Source: a virus
IMG/VR virus record: IMGVR_UViG_3300030329_004293
Coordinates: 1 to 42,123 of that record
Length of the DNA stretch: 42,123 bases
Reading direction: 5' to 3' (one strand)
The translations under genes were made by a program, and so were the position numbers. The notes under the pieces are model-generated. The model was not told the origin of the DNA, searched no databases, and saw nothing but the letters and a program-made list of their open reading frames with translations. Below are positions 17,545 to 26,875 of the stretch, in pieces (within the stretch, counting starts at the first letter, position 1; every line of letters begins with the position of its first letter).

Positions 17545-18474
17545 TTAAGTTGCAGTGTTTTTGCACTTGATTTTGATGACACGCTTTTCTTCCAAACGTG
17601 TTGCACCCATCGTCATCCGAAAGTAGATATACTGGCTAAATCGTTTGTCAGGACGTTCATCTACACGGGCAACAATGTCTTCCCAAATGCAGAGTCCGAG
17701 TCCAGCACGATGAAAGCAGAGAACATCTTCCACGTTACTGGCAACTGTGGTTTTCTCCGTCCTAATGAAGTTAAATCCCATGAAGGAATCTACTTCACCT
17801 GTATACAGAGCATACAAAGGAGAGAAGTCACGATTGACGTAACTGGAATCATTCAACATGCCCTCAATCTGAGCAGATGAACAAACAATGAATAGAGGAG
17901 ATCCTCCACCCGCATCGTAGTCATCAGCTTCATTTTGCTGAAGCATGCGTTGTGCTCGGATGAGCTTGTCTACTGTTAATGTAGAGTCTGATGTTACAGA
18001 CGAATCTTGATGAAAATTAACAGCAATATCTTGGTCGGTTGACCAAGTGATTGGTGTATTAGCATCTGATCCACTGGTGTTTTCAGAACCATAAGCAGTT
18101 CCAAAAGCAGCATCGAGAATGATGTCATCAATCTTTCGTCCCATTGCCATTGCAGCCGACTCAACGTAAGCACTGGCAGGGTCCATGATCAGACGTAATT
18201 TATCCGGGTTGTCTACGAGTTTGCCCCAATCGTAATCTTTCGGTGTGACCCGTCTACGATCATGTGGGACATCCATCAGCGGGGAATCCGCATGACGATT
18301 CGTGACTTCTACCGCTTCGGTAGCATCGATACGATCCATGAAGACTTCTTCACCGACCTTACCTGTTTCGAGGGTTACAGCACCTCGGAGCCTTGAACCT
18401 CTTTGTTGGAGCAGATGCTGCACATTTGCAGAATACTGCTTCACCATAGAGGTATTAATAGCATCGTATGCCAT
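17545..18474 (-). CDS. Major capsid protein (309 aa)
   Basis: The sequence matches the Phage_capsid_2-type major capsid family: MAYDAINTSMVKQYSANVQHLLQQRGSRLRG, then HADSPLMDVPHDRRRVTPKDYDWGKLVDNPDKLRLIMDP, SAAMAMGRKIDDIILDAAFG and a C-terminal YFRMTMGATRLEEKRVIKI. The length of 309 aa is normal for this HK97-fold group. It follows the scaffold gene after a 141-nt leader with three stem-loops and has a good ribosome-binding site (AAAGG). That unusual spacing, in an operon where genes otherwise touch, suggests separate expression control for the most abundant virion protein. Confidence 0.88.
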   Translation of the reverse strand: MAYDAINTSMVKQYSANVQHLLQQRGSRLRGAVTLETGKVGEEVFMDRIDATEAVEVTNRHADSPLMDVPHDRRRVTPKDYDWGKLVDNPDKLRLIMDPASAYVESAAMAMGRKIDDIILDAAFGTAYGSENTSGSDANTPITWSTDQDIAVNFHQDSSVTSDSTLTVDKLIRAQRMLQQNEADDYDAGGGSPLFIVCSSAQIEGMLNDSSYVNRDFSPLYALYTGEVDSFMGFNFIRTEKTTVASNVEDVLCFHRAGLGLCIWEDIVARVDERPDKRFSQYIYFRMTMGATRLEEKRVIKIKCKNTAT

Positions 18475-18615
18475 AGAATACCTTTCTGTAGTTTTAAGTT
18501 GGGTTGTCCAACTGCCAAAGGGAGTTGCCCGTTACCGGACTCCGAACCCTTCCTACAGGGAGGTCGCTACTGCGATTGTCTCCCGAAAGGTTTCACATGG
18601 ACTAAACGCTTACGA
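18475..18615 (-). promoter_or_regulatory. Structured leader upstream of the capsid gene (three stem-loops)
   Basis: This 141-nt gap between scaffold and capsid genes is the only long gap in the late operon. It contains three consecutive inverted repeats. The first is 18558-18584, with outer arms GGGAG/CTCCC and inner TCGC/GCGA around a 4-nt loop. The second is 18521-18543, GGAGT/ACTCC. The third is 18497-18513, AGTTGG/CCAACT with a 5-nt loop. No T-run follows any of them, so they are not simple intrinsic terminators. Likely roles are an mRNA-processing or stabilising leader, or a translational control element for the capsid protein. I tested it by eye for a tRNA cloverleaf and found none. Confidence 0.55.
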
Positions 18616-19413
18616 CTATTCGTATGCGCTTTGGAACAAACGAGTCATCTGCTGAACTGCAGCCTTATGATTCGGATGCTCCTTGTTTAAATAAGCTTCG
18701 TTAAATTCCTTATCTCCGAATTTTTCTTTAATTTTCTCTTCTGCATTAACAGGAGAGATTTGTGTTGGGGATTCGGTTCCCACCAACATGTTATGTTCGG
18801 CAAATTGTTTACCAATGTTTGCCATCATTTTGATAATTTCAGGGTGATCTCCGAGTCTTGTATCCTCCACGAATTTCAAGAGATCAGGAGTTGCAAACTG
18901 ACCAAAAGCACGACGAGCATACTCCATGTTCTTGTCATACTCTTTTCCAGGCCATTCCTTTAATAAGGCTTGCTGTCCCTGCATTTCCAATTGTTCCATC
19001 TGTTGTGTTTGGGCTGCTGCATTTTGCTGCGCTTCCTGTGCAGATACTTCCAGCAACTGTTCTGCCTGACGTTGTGTCAGTCCCAACTGATGGGCTTTAC
19101 TTCTGAAGTCGTCTAACTGTCCTGGTTGATTCTCGAAAGTATCAAACGTGTAGTCTGACGGATCTTCTGGCCTTCCTAGTGCCTTATATACTCCATCCCA
19201 GGATTCTCCTTCTTTAGGGACCTGGACAAAGTTTTCCGGTGGTGCGCCCATCTTTTTGACAAGATGAACGTAGCTTTGAGCCAGCTTATCGACAGAATCG
19301 AAATTACGCAGACTCGGTTCTTCAGCTAAATCTCCAGGGAGGCTGGTTGAATCAAACGATGAATTATCCGCTGGAGCTTCACTCGCAACGGGTTCACTAA
19401 TCTGTTCTTCCAT
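18616..19413 (-). CDS. Capsid scaffolding protein (265 aa)
   Basis: Acidic protein with a disordered N-terminus (EPVASEAPADNSS), the region PENFVQVPKEGESWDGVYKALGRPEDPSDYTF typical of T7-like scaffolds, a long Gln/Glu/Ala-rich coiled coil (about residues 105-150) and a helical C-terminus with paired basic residues. It sits between the portal and capsid genes, the standard place for scaffold. The first 17 nt overlap the upstream 87-aa gene. The protein organises capsid subunits around the portal and is lost at maturation, as established for the family. Confidence 0.82.
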   Translation of the reverse strand: MEEQISEPVASEAPADNSSFDSTSLPGDLAEEPSLRNFDSVDKLAQSYVHLVKKMGAPPENFVQVPKEGESWDGVYKALGRPEDPSDYTFDTFENQPGQLDDFRSKAHQLGLTQRQAEQLLEVSAQEAQQNAAAQTQQMEQLEMQGQQALLKEWPGKEYDKNMEYARRAFGQFATPDLLKFVEDTRLGDHPEIIKMMANIGKQFAEHNMLVGTESPTQISPVNAEEKIKEKFGDKEFNEAYLNKEHPNHKAAVQQMTRLFQSAYE

Positions 19414-19660
19414 ATTCAGCTTCTAGTTTTTTGATGCGTTGCAAAATCTCCTGTGGAGAAGATCCTGCAAGTTGGATTAAGCTCATCACAACGGATCGTG
19501 CTCCCTCGTTGAAGGCAGACAGGTGAGAATCACCTTCCACGAATGTTGTATTGAGCACTTTATAGTTCCGACTGAGATCGGCTAAAACCTCTTTCCCAGC
19601 GGGACTGTTAAAAAGCTCGTAATATAAAGTTCTTCGACGTTCCTCTTTTTTGAACATCAA
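19397..19660 (-). CDS. Small hypothetical protein between portal and scaffold (87 aa)
   Basis: Helical protein starting MMFKKEERRRTLYYELFNSPAGKEVLADLSRNY and ending IQRIKKLEAEYG (as IKKLEAEYGRTD). It overlaps the portal gene by 4 nt and the scaffold by 17 nt. Similar short proteins beginning ..F.TEEGR.VL.DL... occur between portal and scaffold in many podoviruses; they are of unknown function and thought to act in head assembly. No catalytic motif is visible. Confidence 0.7.
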   Translation of the reverse strand: MMFKKEERRRTLYYELFNSPAGKEVLADLSRNYKVLNTTFVEGDSHLSAFNEGARSVVMSLIQLAGSSPQEILQRIKKLEAEYGRTD

Positions 19661-21306
19661 TTAACCCTTCTCTTTGCTTCTGCATCTGCAACATTCTTGT
19701 CAACTTCAGAAGCCATTTGGGATGCCAGCATCTGCTGTTCAGCCATTTGCTGTTCCTGCCGTGCTTCCATAATTTCCTGCATTTCTTCATTGGTTCTAAT
19801 GGCAGACGCAGGAGCACGTAATATTTCTGCACCCAGTTCAGTAATTCTGCTGATATTGAGTCTTTCGATTGCCATTGGGTCGATCTGTGCCAAAGGCATG
19901 ATAAACTGCATCAATTGAGAAACTGCATTGAGTTCTACTGATCTCATAGACACCGATACTGGATTGACATATTCGATCATAAAATCGACATCAACCATTT
20001 CCTGCGGAGGAGGAGGTAGCATTCCTGCTCTCATCATCAACATGAATGTTCGTTCTATGAGTGGAGATAGAAACTCTGCTTCTTGACGGGCGACAATTGG
20101 ACCAAGGATTACCAAACGATCCCTTTGCCTCATTGCTATTTCGGTTGCTGTAAAACGCAAAACATCTCCGTCTTGGGCAACTGGACCTGGAAGTTCCATC
20201 AGATCAAGGTAGAATGCTTTGTCAATGGCTTCACGGACCTGACCCATCTTTGCATCGGCATACCTTGGTTCCCCTGTTGGTATTTCACCGATCATGTCAG
20301 AGGAGGTGAACCCTGCACGGTGAAAGTTGAGTGCCCCAGCATAGGTTTTTAAGGGAGATATAAACCCATCATCAGGCAACGTCAACGCAGGGTCCACCTG
20401 CTTCTGAAGACCTTTAAGGTAGGTTTTTTCCATTTCGTTGAGCATGCGGATGTCTGGAAGGGCATCCCCTCCTGGTCCTCGTCCATATATTTCAATGGCG
20501 TTTCTAGCCCATCTGCTACACACGTATGGAAACTGATCGTATCCCCCGATTCCAAGAATCTTTTTGTCATCCTTCAGGATATGTAGTGAGATCCAAGGCT
20601 TTTCGATAGTCTGTAAAGGACTGGGTTTCAACGAATGCCAAGGTTTGACTACATGAAAGCACTCGAATGTTTCATAAGGCTTACCTGCCTCCATACTTTT
20701 GATTACCTTTTCTGAAAGGTTTTCAGGAGGAAACTGTTCTATTAGTGCTTTTGCTGTTTGTTTGTGGTGTCTAAATACAGTGTCGATTCTGCCGTAATTG
20801 TCAGTTGCTAGGATGCAATCGGATAATGGGAAGTTCCGGTACATTGGACCTTCTCCAGGAACATCCTCAATAAACATGATTGCTGTCCCAAATGCTCCGA
20901 GATCCGCATAATACTCATAGACTGCAGGATGGAAATTGCATTGTGGACGTGACATGAACATCTGAATCTGCTTGGTGGTTTCTTCCAACCAGAGATTGAC
21001 ATTTCTGTTCTGCTCCAAGGCTCTCACTCTTGGCTTCAAAATAAACCAAGGTGCTGCTGCAGGAGTCAGAATATTGTGCATTCCTGCTGCAAAGCGGGTT
21101 AATGCCCTTACAGGAGTAGAGTCAAATATCTTTTGCCTACGCTCATTTCCTGGGTTCCTGTCCCGATTATGGAAATCCGCACGTCTAGGGATTACCATTT
21201 CGGCAATCTGATTCCATTGGCCTTCCCATGCAGACCGATTGGATTTCAAATGCTCGTATTCTTTCAGAATATCGGAGGCAGGATTATCCTGGTCTTCGTA
21301 TGCCAT
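19657..21306 (-). CDS. Portal (head-tail connector) protein (549 aa)
   Basis: Clear T7 gp8-type connector: the region FDSTPVRALTRFAAGMHNILTPAAAPWFILKPR (residues 58-90) and QMFMSRPQCNFHPAVYEYYADLGAFGTAIMFIED (111-145) match the head-tail connector family. The C-terminus is a Met/Gln/Glu-rich helix. The protein forms the 12-mer ring at the DNA entry vertex. Length fits T7 gp8 (536 aa). It shares 1 nt with the preceding 122-aa gene and overlaps the 87-aa gene by 4 nt. Confidence 0.92.
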   Translation of the reverse strand: MAYEDQDNPASDILKEYEHLKSNRSAWEGQWNQIAEMVIPRRADFHNRDRNPGNERRQKIFDSTPVRALTRFAAGMHNILTPAAAPWFILKPRVRALEQNRNVNLWLEETTKQIQMFMSRPQCNFHPAVYEYYADLGAFGTAIMFIEDVPGEGPMYRNFPLSDCILATDNYGRIDTVFRHHKQTAKALIEQFPPENLSEKVIKSMEAGKPYETFECFHVVKPWHSLKPSPLQTIEKPWISLHILKDDKKILGIGGYDQFPYVCSRWARNAIEIYGRGPGGDALPDIRMLNEMEKTYLKGLQKQVDPALTLPDDGFISPLKTYAGALNFHRAGFTSSDMIGEIPTGEPRYADAKMGQVREAIDKAFYLDLMELPGPVAQDGDVLRFTATEIAMRQRDRLVILGPIVARQEAEFLSPLIERTFMLMMRAGMLPPPPQEMVDVDFMIEYVNPVSVSMRSVELNAVSQLMQFIMPLAQIDPMAIERLNISRITELGAEILRAPASAIRTNEEMQEIMEARQEQQMAEQQMLASQMASEVDKNVADAEAKRRVN

Positions 21307-21674
21307 TAATATCCTGTAGTTCCACTAGCAGTTCGCCGTGCTCTAATTTTACTTGCAGTCATTCCTCTTGTTAGAAATGTACTGGTCCTTGTAGTTCCTG
21401 CACCTTGTTTTGCTCTAATCCAAGCACCTGGAGCACCTTGAGTTATATCTCCAAAAGTATTGGGATTTGGAGGCGCACTTCCAGGAGAGTTGTAACCAGT
21501 AGTTGAACTAGATCCTTCTGTATAGGGCTTATTACCTCCTAATAACCCAGCCCCAAAACCCGTTGCTGCCCCTACTGTGGCATTTGCTAAACCCGTTATA
21601 GGATCTTCTGAATCATCCCAATTTTGTTTCCAGCCAGCTTCGGCTTCTTTAAAAGCTGTTGATAACCAACTCAT
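21306..21674 (-). CDS. Gly/Ser-rich small protein between terminase and portal (122 aa)
   Basis: The N-terminus is a charged amphipathic helix (SWLSTAFKEAEAGWKQNW). A Gly/Ala-rich hydrophobic stretch follows (about 28-47: GLANATVGAATGFGAGLLGG), then a disordered Ser/Thr/Pro/Gly segment and a basic C-terminus. The hydrophobic stretch is long enough for one membrane pass, but its Gly content also fits a virion-internal protein. It ends with the TAATG junction to the portal gene. The function is not recognised. Confidence 0.55.
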   Translation of the reverse strand: MSWLSTAFKEAEAGWKQNWDDSEDPITGLANATVGAATGFGAGLLGGNKPYTEGSSSTTGYNSPGSAPPNPNTFGDITQGAPGAWIRAKQGAGTTRTSTFLTRGMTASKIRARRTASGTTGY

Positions 21675-21682
21675 ATACCTCC

Positions 21683-23116
21683 TTATGCAGCAAAATATTG
21701 ATATTCGTCATCGTATGTACCGATGGCGTGATCCATTCTTCTGGAGAAGGTATTGCCTTTGGCATAACGGAGTGACATGACTGCATAACGTGCTGCAGAC
21801 ATCAGGTCATCCCGTTCCTTCACCACTTTCCCATCCTTCCTGTGGTACATTCTCATTTCCTCGAAAAACTCTCCGAGATGATCAAATACCAACAACCTTT
21901 GGGTCTGGAAACGCTGTAGCATCTCCATGAGTCCTGGTTCGACTCCTTGACCTCCTTCTGGGTTTTCAAAATGCTTTGGGAACATGTTGACTCCTGCCTT
22001 CCGATAAATGGCAGCAAGAGGTTCCCCAGATCCTTTATCGTGTTGTGCTCCGTCATGAGGCCAGATAACAGGTATCCAGTCTCCACGGGCTTTGATGGAT
22101 TGACCATGAACTAGAGGGGTTTCCCCAGACTTTCGGTAGATGTCATACACGTATGCAACATCGTGGTCCCGATCATGAGCAATCCAAACAGCAGCAGTAG
22201 GGTGATCATATCCAAAATCAAGAGCACATATCCTCGACCAGTGTGCTGGTATGGCAAAAGCCGGCCTTTTGATCTGTTCAACATCAACAGGAAAAACGAG
22301 ACCGCTACCCAATACGGGAATACCCTCAGAACGCATCTTTCTTTCATGCGGAGGTAGTGCTGCAAGAATCTCTTCTTTAACCTCATCATCGAGGTGTGGT
22401 GCGTCATCCCATGTGGCGTTATACAGTTGCTGGTGTGGTTTTAAATTGTTCATGAACTGGGCAACCACATTGGTCATCCCAGATTCGGGCGTAAATGTCA
22501 TAAAGGTCAGACCACCGCTTTTGAGAGAAGCACGTAATGCCTGACTGTAAATATCCTGCGGGGGTTCCTCGTCCATCCAGACCACATCGACTGCTTTCCC
22601 CATCCATGCCTGTTTCCCCTGCTCGTAAGACTTCATAAAGCATTTGGAATTTCTTCCTGACGCATGCTTTACAGTTACTGTCGAAATGGCGTTTGGTATT
22701 CCAGGCTGACGTTCCCATTTTATTATTGATTCCTTTGGTACTGCTCCTTTACCAAAATCCTCATCATCTCCAGGTTCCCCGAATAGTTCTGCTTGAACGA
22801 TGTCTCTTGTGTTTGCTGTTGTATTTCCTGCTGCCCATGCCTTGATTGGTCCTTTAAACCGATAGCCTTTCCACCATTTGGGATATTTCCCTGTTAGGTG
22901 ATATGCCATCTCTGCTGCGCCACAGAAGGTCTTTCCGGTTTTATTTGCTGCCATTAACAATCTTTGTCGTGCGAGTCTGCCATTGTTGTCTTTGGCTGCA
23001 TGGAAATTGTCCTGGTACTCATAAGGGTCATAGAACGAGAGTCTATTCGTGTCTTTGGTTTCAGTAATCTTTTCTGCAAGCTGAATCGCTTGTTCTAGCT
23101 TTTCGTGTTCAAGCAT
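21683..23116 (-). CDS. terL: Terminase large subunit (477 aa)
   Basis: ATPase and nuclease that packages DNA through the portal. Walker A is AANKTGKT at residues 56-63. Walker B is VDVVWMDEE at 176-184, with catalytic Glu after the Asp. The coupling motif TFMTFTP is at 204-210. The RNase-H-fold nuclease domain shows Asp300 (ALDFGYDHPTAAVW), Asp355 (PVIWPHDGAQHD) and Asp436/437 near the C-terminus. The length is slightly below the 550-600 aa of the T7 enzyme. It overlaps the 949-aa gene by 8 nt. The packaging mode (headful or cos) cannot be judged from the protein by eye. Confidence 0.93.
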   Translation of the reverse strand: MLEHEKLEQAIQLAEKITETKDTNRLSFYDPYEYQDNFHAAKDNNGRLARQRLLMAANKTGKTFCGAAEMAYHLTGKYPKWWKGYRFKGPIKAWAAGNTTANTRDIVQAELFGEPGDDEDFGKGAVPKESIIKWERQPGIPNAISTVTVKHASGRNSKCFMKSYEQGKQAWMGKAVDVVWMDEEPPQDIYSQALRASLKSGGLTFMTFTPESGMTNVVAQFMNNLKPHQQLYNATWDDAPHLDDEVKEEILAALPPHERKMRSEGIPVLGSGLVFPVDVEQIKRPAFAIPAHWSRICALDFGYDHPTAAVWIAHDRDHDVAYVYDIYRKSGETPLVHGQSIKARGDWIPVIWPHDGAQHDKGSGEPLAAIYRKAGVNMFPKHFENPEGGQGVEPGLMEMLQRFQTQRLLVFDHLGEFFEEMRMYHRKDGKVVKERDDLMSAARYAVMSLRYAKGNTFSRRMDHAIGTYDDEYQYFAA

Positions 23117-25958
23117 CTGGACCCGTTCCTAACCCCAACATATCTGCTCTTTCTTTTGCCCATTTAATTTGGTTTAAAGACGGAATCGCTCCCATAGACA
23201 TCCGGTTCATAAACTGCTGTGTCCATTGATCTCCTGTAACTGATGGAACCAATCTAGGAGGTTCGGTAGACTCATAGTTATGCCTCTCAGCATCTTTGTA
23301 TGCCAAGACCCCCTGGAGTGGAGCCGTAAGCAGATTCAATCCCATTGAGAACATTGGAAGTGATCTGATTGGACCAGATGATAAAACTCTATTTGCACCT
23401 TGATTTGCAGCGGTTCTTAACTTCTCCTGCTTCGTCATAAAGGTGTCCGTCTGATTCAATGCAGTTGCTACCTTAGATTTCTCTAATTCAATATCCAGCG
23501 TCCCTTGTTGCTGTATCGGGAATGCACTCTTAGTATCAACCTCTCCAGACACCACTGTCGGGGCTTTCTTCATGTCAAGCTGATCCTGTAAAGGACGATT
23601 GGGATCATGGGCAATACTAGGATATTCCGTAATCTGTTGAGGTTTATTAGAAACAATCTCTGGAACTTCACCCCCATCAATTCCAAGAGTTAATTGTGTT
23701 GACCTTGAACCTGGATGAATATTGACGTTATGCGTTAATACATGAGACTTTCCATCAACTGTGACCGATGTGGTTTTCTGTGGAACAATCGTTTCTGCTT
23801 CTGGTGCAACTATTGGTTCACTAGGCTTTGCTTTACTGGAACCATATCTTCCTGCATAAACCACATTTCCTGAATCATCTACAGCAGGGCTAAATAGAGA
23901 TAATTGACCTGTAGAAGGTTTTATTGCAGTCGATTCCGGTCCTGACACAAACTCTGAAATAAGACCTTTAGAGGTAAAATAATCTAATACATGCCATCTC
24001 GATGATGCTTCCATCGATTTCTTTGCGGCTGATACCTCGGCTTCCTTCTCTGTCTTATGCCATGCAGGTAATTCACGGGCATGAAGATGAGGGTTCCGAT
24101 CTCTCTGAACAGTAAGCTTTTTAGATTGCTGAATAGAAGGAAAAGGAACTTTGCTTGATGGTTCAACAGGAATCGCCTTTTCTCCTTTGACTCTCATTTT
24201 GATTGCAGGTAGTTTTTTGTCTTTTGCCGATACTCCTGAATCCAAAGGTTCCTGTATCCCTTTTTGAGTCTGAGCACCACGCAAAACCAAGTGTGCCAGA
24301 ATAGGATGAATTTCTCTTAATTGAGCTACCTTTGCTCCCTGATGCCTCTGTAATAGCTTTGTTGTTTCCTGATACCAGGCTTTGCTTCCTAAATCGTATT
24401 CTTTGACAATGTTGTTGTACTGTTTCCGTATCTCCTCCATCTCTTCCTGGACTGTCTGATTCTCATCCTGCCCTACAAAATCATCTGTCGTGTACTGATG
24501 GATTCGATGAATATCGACTGTCTCTCCTGTTGCTGATCCAGCTTGGACATGTTGTGTTTTCCTTGCTTCTTCAAGAACTTCATCCATCAATACCCCATGC
24601 AATAACTGCTTTGCAGCATCTTTTTGGGGATCAATTTCCATTGATGAAAGATAAGAAGGATCTTCATCTAACTGGAGATATGGTTGTTTATGCTTTGCTC
24701 TTTCCAATTCTCTACCAAGTACAGGATCTGTATCAGGAAGAATACCCTTAGAGATGTTGCTATCCGAAACATCTTGTCCTGTCCTATGCTTACCTGCTTC
24801 AAATCCCTCACCCTTGATATGCTTTGAGGCCTCACCCCATCCTGTCTGTCCTAATCCCACTTTTTCATCAAAGGACAAATCATCACTTCCCCGTGCCTCT
24901 CCAAACCGGAACTCTGTACTGCGAATATCCTCTGTCAAGGTAGATCCTCCTTCTCCAAGAACAACCTGCCCCTGCATCTTCTCCAAACGCTTCCTCGGTG
25001 TGTTCATGTCGATATTGCCAAAACTGAACTTACTCGTTGGATCTTTTTCCTTGGCAAATAACATCGGGACTACTTCGTTATTGATGATCTCTTGAAATGC
25101 TTCATGACTGACAACAATATCCCGATCAAACTTCTTTCCTGTCTTTGGATGCTTCTTTAACTTACTCGTCTGAAAAAGATGGTATCCCCGTTCCTTCGAT
25201 TTCTCTAATGCCTCTGAAAAGAACCCTTCTACCTTTTCCCAAGGGGTATACTTGATTTCACCTTCGTGTGAAGTCGTACTGCTCATCGAATACGAAAAAG
25301 GAACCTCTCCTGCTGCATCAGGAACCCATACCCAGTTACTCGCATTGGCAGGGTTCTTAACTGATTTCTTTTGCTCACCCCATGGGTGATATGCTGCAAA
25401 TTCCCCTTTTTCCCTTAACTCAAATCTCCCCCTACCATGCTCCCATACGTGCCCTCCCAGAAGATCCTTAATGGGCTGCCCTTTCTTGTTAAATATGAGG
25501 TTCCCCTTTTTATCACGCTTATAAACAAAGGATGGCTCCGTCGATTCGGACACTTCTGTTGAAACTGCTTCTATCTGTTGCGACAAAAACGCCTTAATGA
25601 CATCAATTTTGTTCTGATCGATGTATCTTTTGTGAGCAACTTTCTTCGATCCCGTCTTCACTGGCCCTGAATCCGACTGAACCCCACTCATTTCCTTAAT
25701 ATCACCTGTTAAAGTGCTGTATTTGATCGGTTCTAGGTTTTTATCCACCAAAATATCCGTATCAAAGGGCTTTTTTAGCGGTCCTGCAAATTCTCCAATG
25801 ATTCGACGATTCTGAACGGGCTGATCCCGCTTCTGAACAGGTCTGTAAGCGTATTTCGTTAGATCAAAAGGCTCGGTGTTCTTCTTAGGAGCAACACCCG
25901 ACTTCTTTAAATCCAACTGATTCTCTACTGACCTCAGAAAATCGTCTTTCTTTGCCAT
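23109..25958 (-). CDS. Large protein of unknown function between terminase subunits (949 aa)
   Basis: One uninterrupted frame of 949 codons separates the small and large terminase genes, which normally touch. The protein is hydrophilic and rich in Lys, Glu, Gln, Ser and Pro, with many short charged motifs. I see no nucleotide-binding or protease motif. Near residue 860 is a moderately hydrophobic stretch (SGPIRSLPMFSMGLNLLTAPLQGVLAY), followed by a C-terminal region with TGDQWTQQFMNRMSMGAIPS that resembles short C-terminal tags. Long disordered spacers and the location suggest a virion or packaging-associated protein. The ATG is 6 nt after the TerS stop. Confidence 0.6.
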   Translation of the reverse strand: MAKKDDFLRSVENQLDLKKSGVAPKKNTEPFDLTKYAYRPVQKRDQPVQNRRIIGEFAGPLKKPFDTDILVDKNLEPIKYSTLTGDIKEMSGVQSDSGPVKTGSKKVAHKRYIDQNKIDVIKAFLSQQIEAVSTEVSESTEPSFVYKRDKKGNLIFNKKGQPIKDLLGGHVWEHGRGRFELREKGEFAAYHPWGEQKKSVKNPANASNWVWVPDAAGEVPFSYSMSSTTSHEGEIKYTPWEKVEGFFSEALEKSKERGYHLFQTSKLKKHPKTGKKFDRDIVVSHEAFQEIINNEVVPMLFAKEKDPTSKFSFGNIDMNTPRKRLEKMQGQVVLGEGGSTLTEDIRSTEFRFGEARGSDDLSFDEKVGLGQTGWGEASKHIKGEGFEAGKHRTGQDVSDSNISKGILPDTDPVLGRELERAKHKQPYLQLDEDPSYLSSMEIDPQKDAAKQLLHGVLMDEVLEEARKTQHVQAGSATGETVDIHRIHQYTTDDFVGQDENQTVQEEMEEIRKQYNNIVKEYDLGSKAWYQETTKLLQRHQGAKVAQLREIHPILAHLVLRGAQTQKGIQEPLDSGVSAKDKKLPAIKMRVKGEKAIPVEPSSKVPFPSIQQSKKLTVQRDRNPHLHARELPAWHKTEKEAEVSAAKKSMEASSRWHVLDYFTSKGLISEFVSGPESTAIKPSTGQLSLFSPAVDDSGNVVYAGRYGSSKAKPSEPIVAPEAETIVPQKTTSVTVDGKSHVLTHNVNIHPGSRSTQLTLGIDGGEVPEIVSNKPQQITEYPSIAHDPNRPLQDQLDMKKAPTVVSGEVDTKSAFPIQQQGTLDIELEKSKVATALNQTDTFMTKQEKLRTAANQGANRVLSSGPIRSLPMFSMGLNLLTAPLQGVLAYKDAERHNYESTEPPRLVPSVTGDQWTQQFMNRMSMGAIPSLNQIKWAKERADMLGLGTGPDA

Positions 25959-25964
25959 TTATCC

Positions 25965-26429
25965 CTAATTAACGACCTGAATTTCCTCAATTTGATCTGA
26001 CACAGGCTTCCGAACCTGGACCTTCGCAAGTAATACCTTCGCTCCATCTGATCCCACCAATGCCACCAACTGCGCTTCCATCTCTTCCACTGTCCGCTTA
26101 ACCTCACTCTCGACTTCCACACCCCTGTAACCACTCCGGTCCAGTAAATCCTTTGCTGCTTGAAATCGAACTGTCTCACTCTCTCCCCTCTCTAATAAGT
26201 TCTCCATTACATGCAATGCCTTGGGACCAACTCCCTTTAACTTTTCCCTCGTTAACCCCTCTATCTCCTCCTTCAACTGACTCTTTAAGTTCCAAGCATG
26301 ACTCCGCAACTTACGCTGATCCCCCTTGTCATACCCCGCTGCCCTCGCAGCCTTCACTGCATCTCCAGTCTCTACAAACTCCTCTACAAAAACCTTCCGC
26401 TTGTTCGACCTGATGTGACTTAAATCCAT
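25965..26429 (-). CDS. terS: Terminase small subunit (154 aa)
   Basis: N-terminal helix-turn-helix-like region KRKVFVEEFVETGDAVKAARAAGYDKGDQRKLRSHAWNLKSQLK (residues 9-55) matches Terminase_2-type small subunits (FVxEY...GNA..AA..AGY). The middle SETVRFQAAKDLLDRSGY is the common Terminase_2 C-terminal part. The protein recognises the packaging site and regulates TerL. It starts on the last base of the previous stop (TAATG) and lies 6 nt before the 949-aa gene. Confidence 0.88.
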   Translation of the reverse strand: MDLSHIRSNKRKVFVEEFVETGDAVKAARAAGYDKGDQRKLRSHAWNLKSQLKEEIEGLTREKLKGVGPKALHVMENLLERGESETVRFQAAKDLLDRSGYRGVEVESEVKRTVEEMEAQLVALVGSDGAKVLLAKVQVRKPVSDQIEEIQVVN

Positions 26430-26875
26430 TAGTAGTTCTGGTTCCGCTTTGGTAAACCCATTTTTTTCCTAGTCTCTCTTTCATTGTGGCGGATACGCAA
26501 ATCTGCAGGACCAGCCGTGTTTATGTTCCCTGTCAGGTAAGAATCTTTATAAACCGCATTCTCTTCATCTTTCTTCCATTCACTTACCGATGGAGCACCT
26601 GCAGTCCTCGGAATCATCGTCTCGATTATCGCTCCCAATGGACCTGCCAACTTACCTACTGCTCTCGTCAACATCGTAGTCTTCCTGCTACTTGCTAATT
26701 TCTTAGCTCCACTTCTACCCACATTAAACTCACTTCCAGCTTTTGATAAACCTACTTTGGAATTATTACTTACAGACGTGTAACCAGCTTCTTTCCCCGC
26801 TGCAATAACTCCTTGACGCATAGTCCCTCTCGGACCTGAAGGCTTTAGCCAATCATACTTATTTTGCTTAGACAT
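26429..26875 (-). CDS. Basic hypothetical protein, first gene of the late operon (148 aa)
   Basis: Lys/Arg/Ser-rich protein with little hydrophobic content except a short helix (AVGKLAGPLGAIIETMI, about residues 72-90). The C-terminus, with ITGNINTAGPADLRIRHNERETRKKMGLPKRN, looks disordered and basic. It is the first gene after the divergent control region and runs directly into terS, so it may bind DNA at packaging, but no motif is recognised. The start ATG at 26875 has the upstream context TGTAGGGATCAAA ATG, a moderate ribosome site. Confidence 0.6.
   Translation of the reverse strand: MSKQNKYDWLKPSGPRGTMRQGVIAAGKEAGYTSVSNNSKVGLSKAGSEFNVGRSGAKKLASSRKTTMLTRAVGKLAGPLGAIIETMIPRTAGAPSVSEWKKDEENAVYKDSYLTGNINTAGPADLRIRHNERETRKKMGLPKRNQNY

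Noticed and set aside
18497-18600. Possible tRNA in the capsid leader (GGGTTCGGAGTCC resembles a T-arm)
   Set aside because: No 7-bp acceptor stem, no D-arm or anticodon stem at proper distances; the stems found are serial hairpins, not a cloverleaf.
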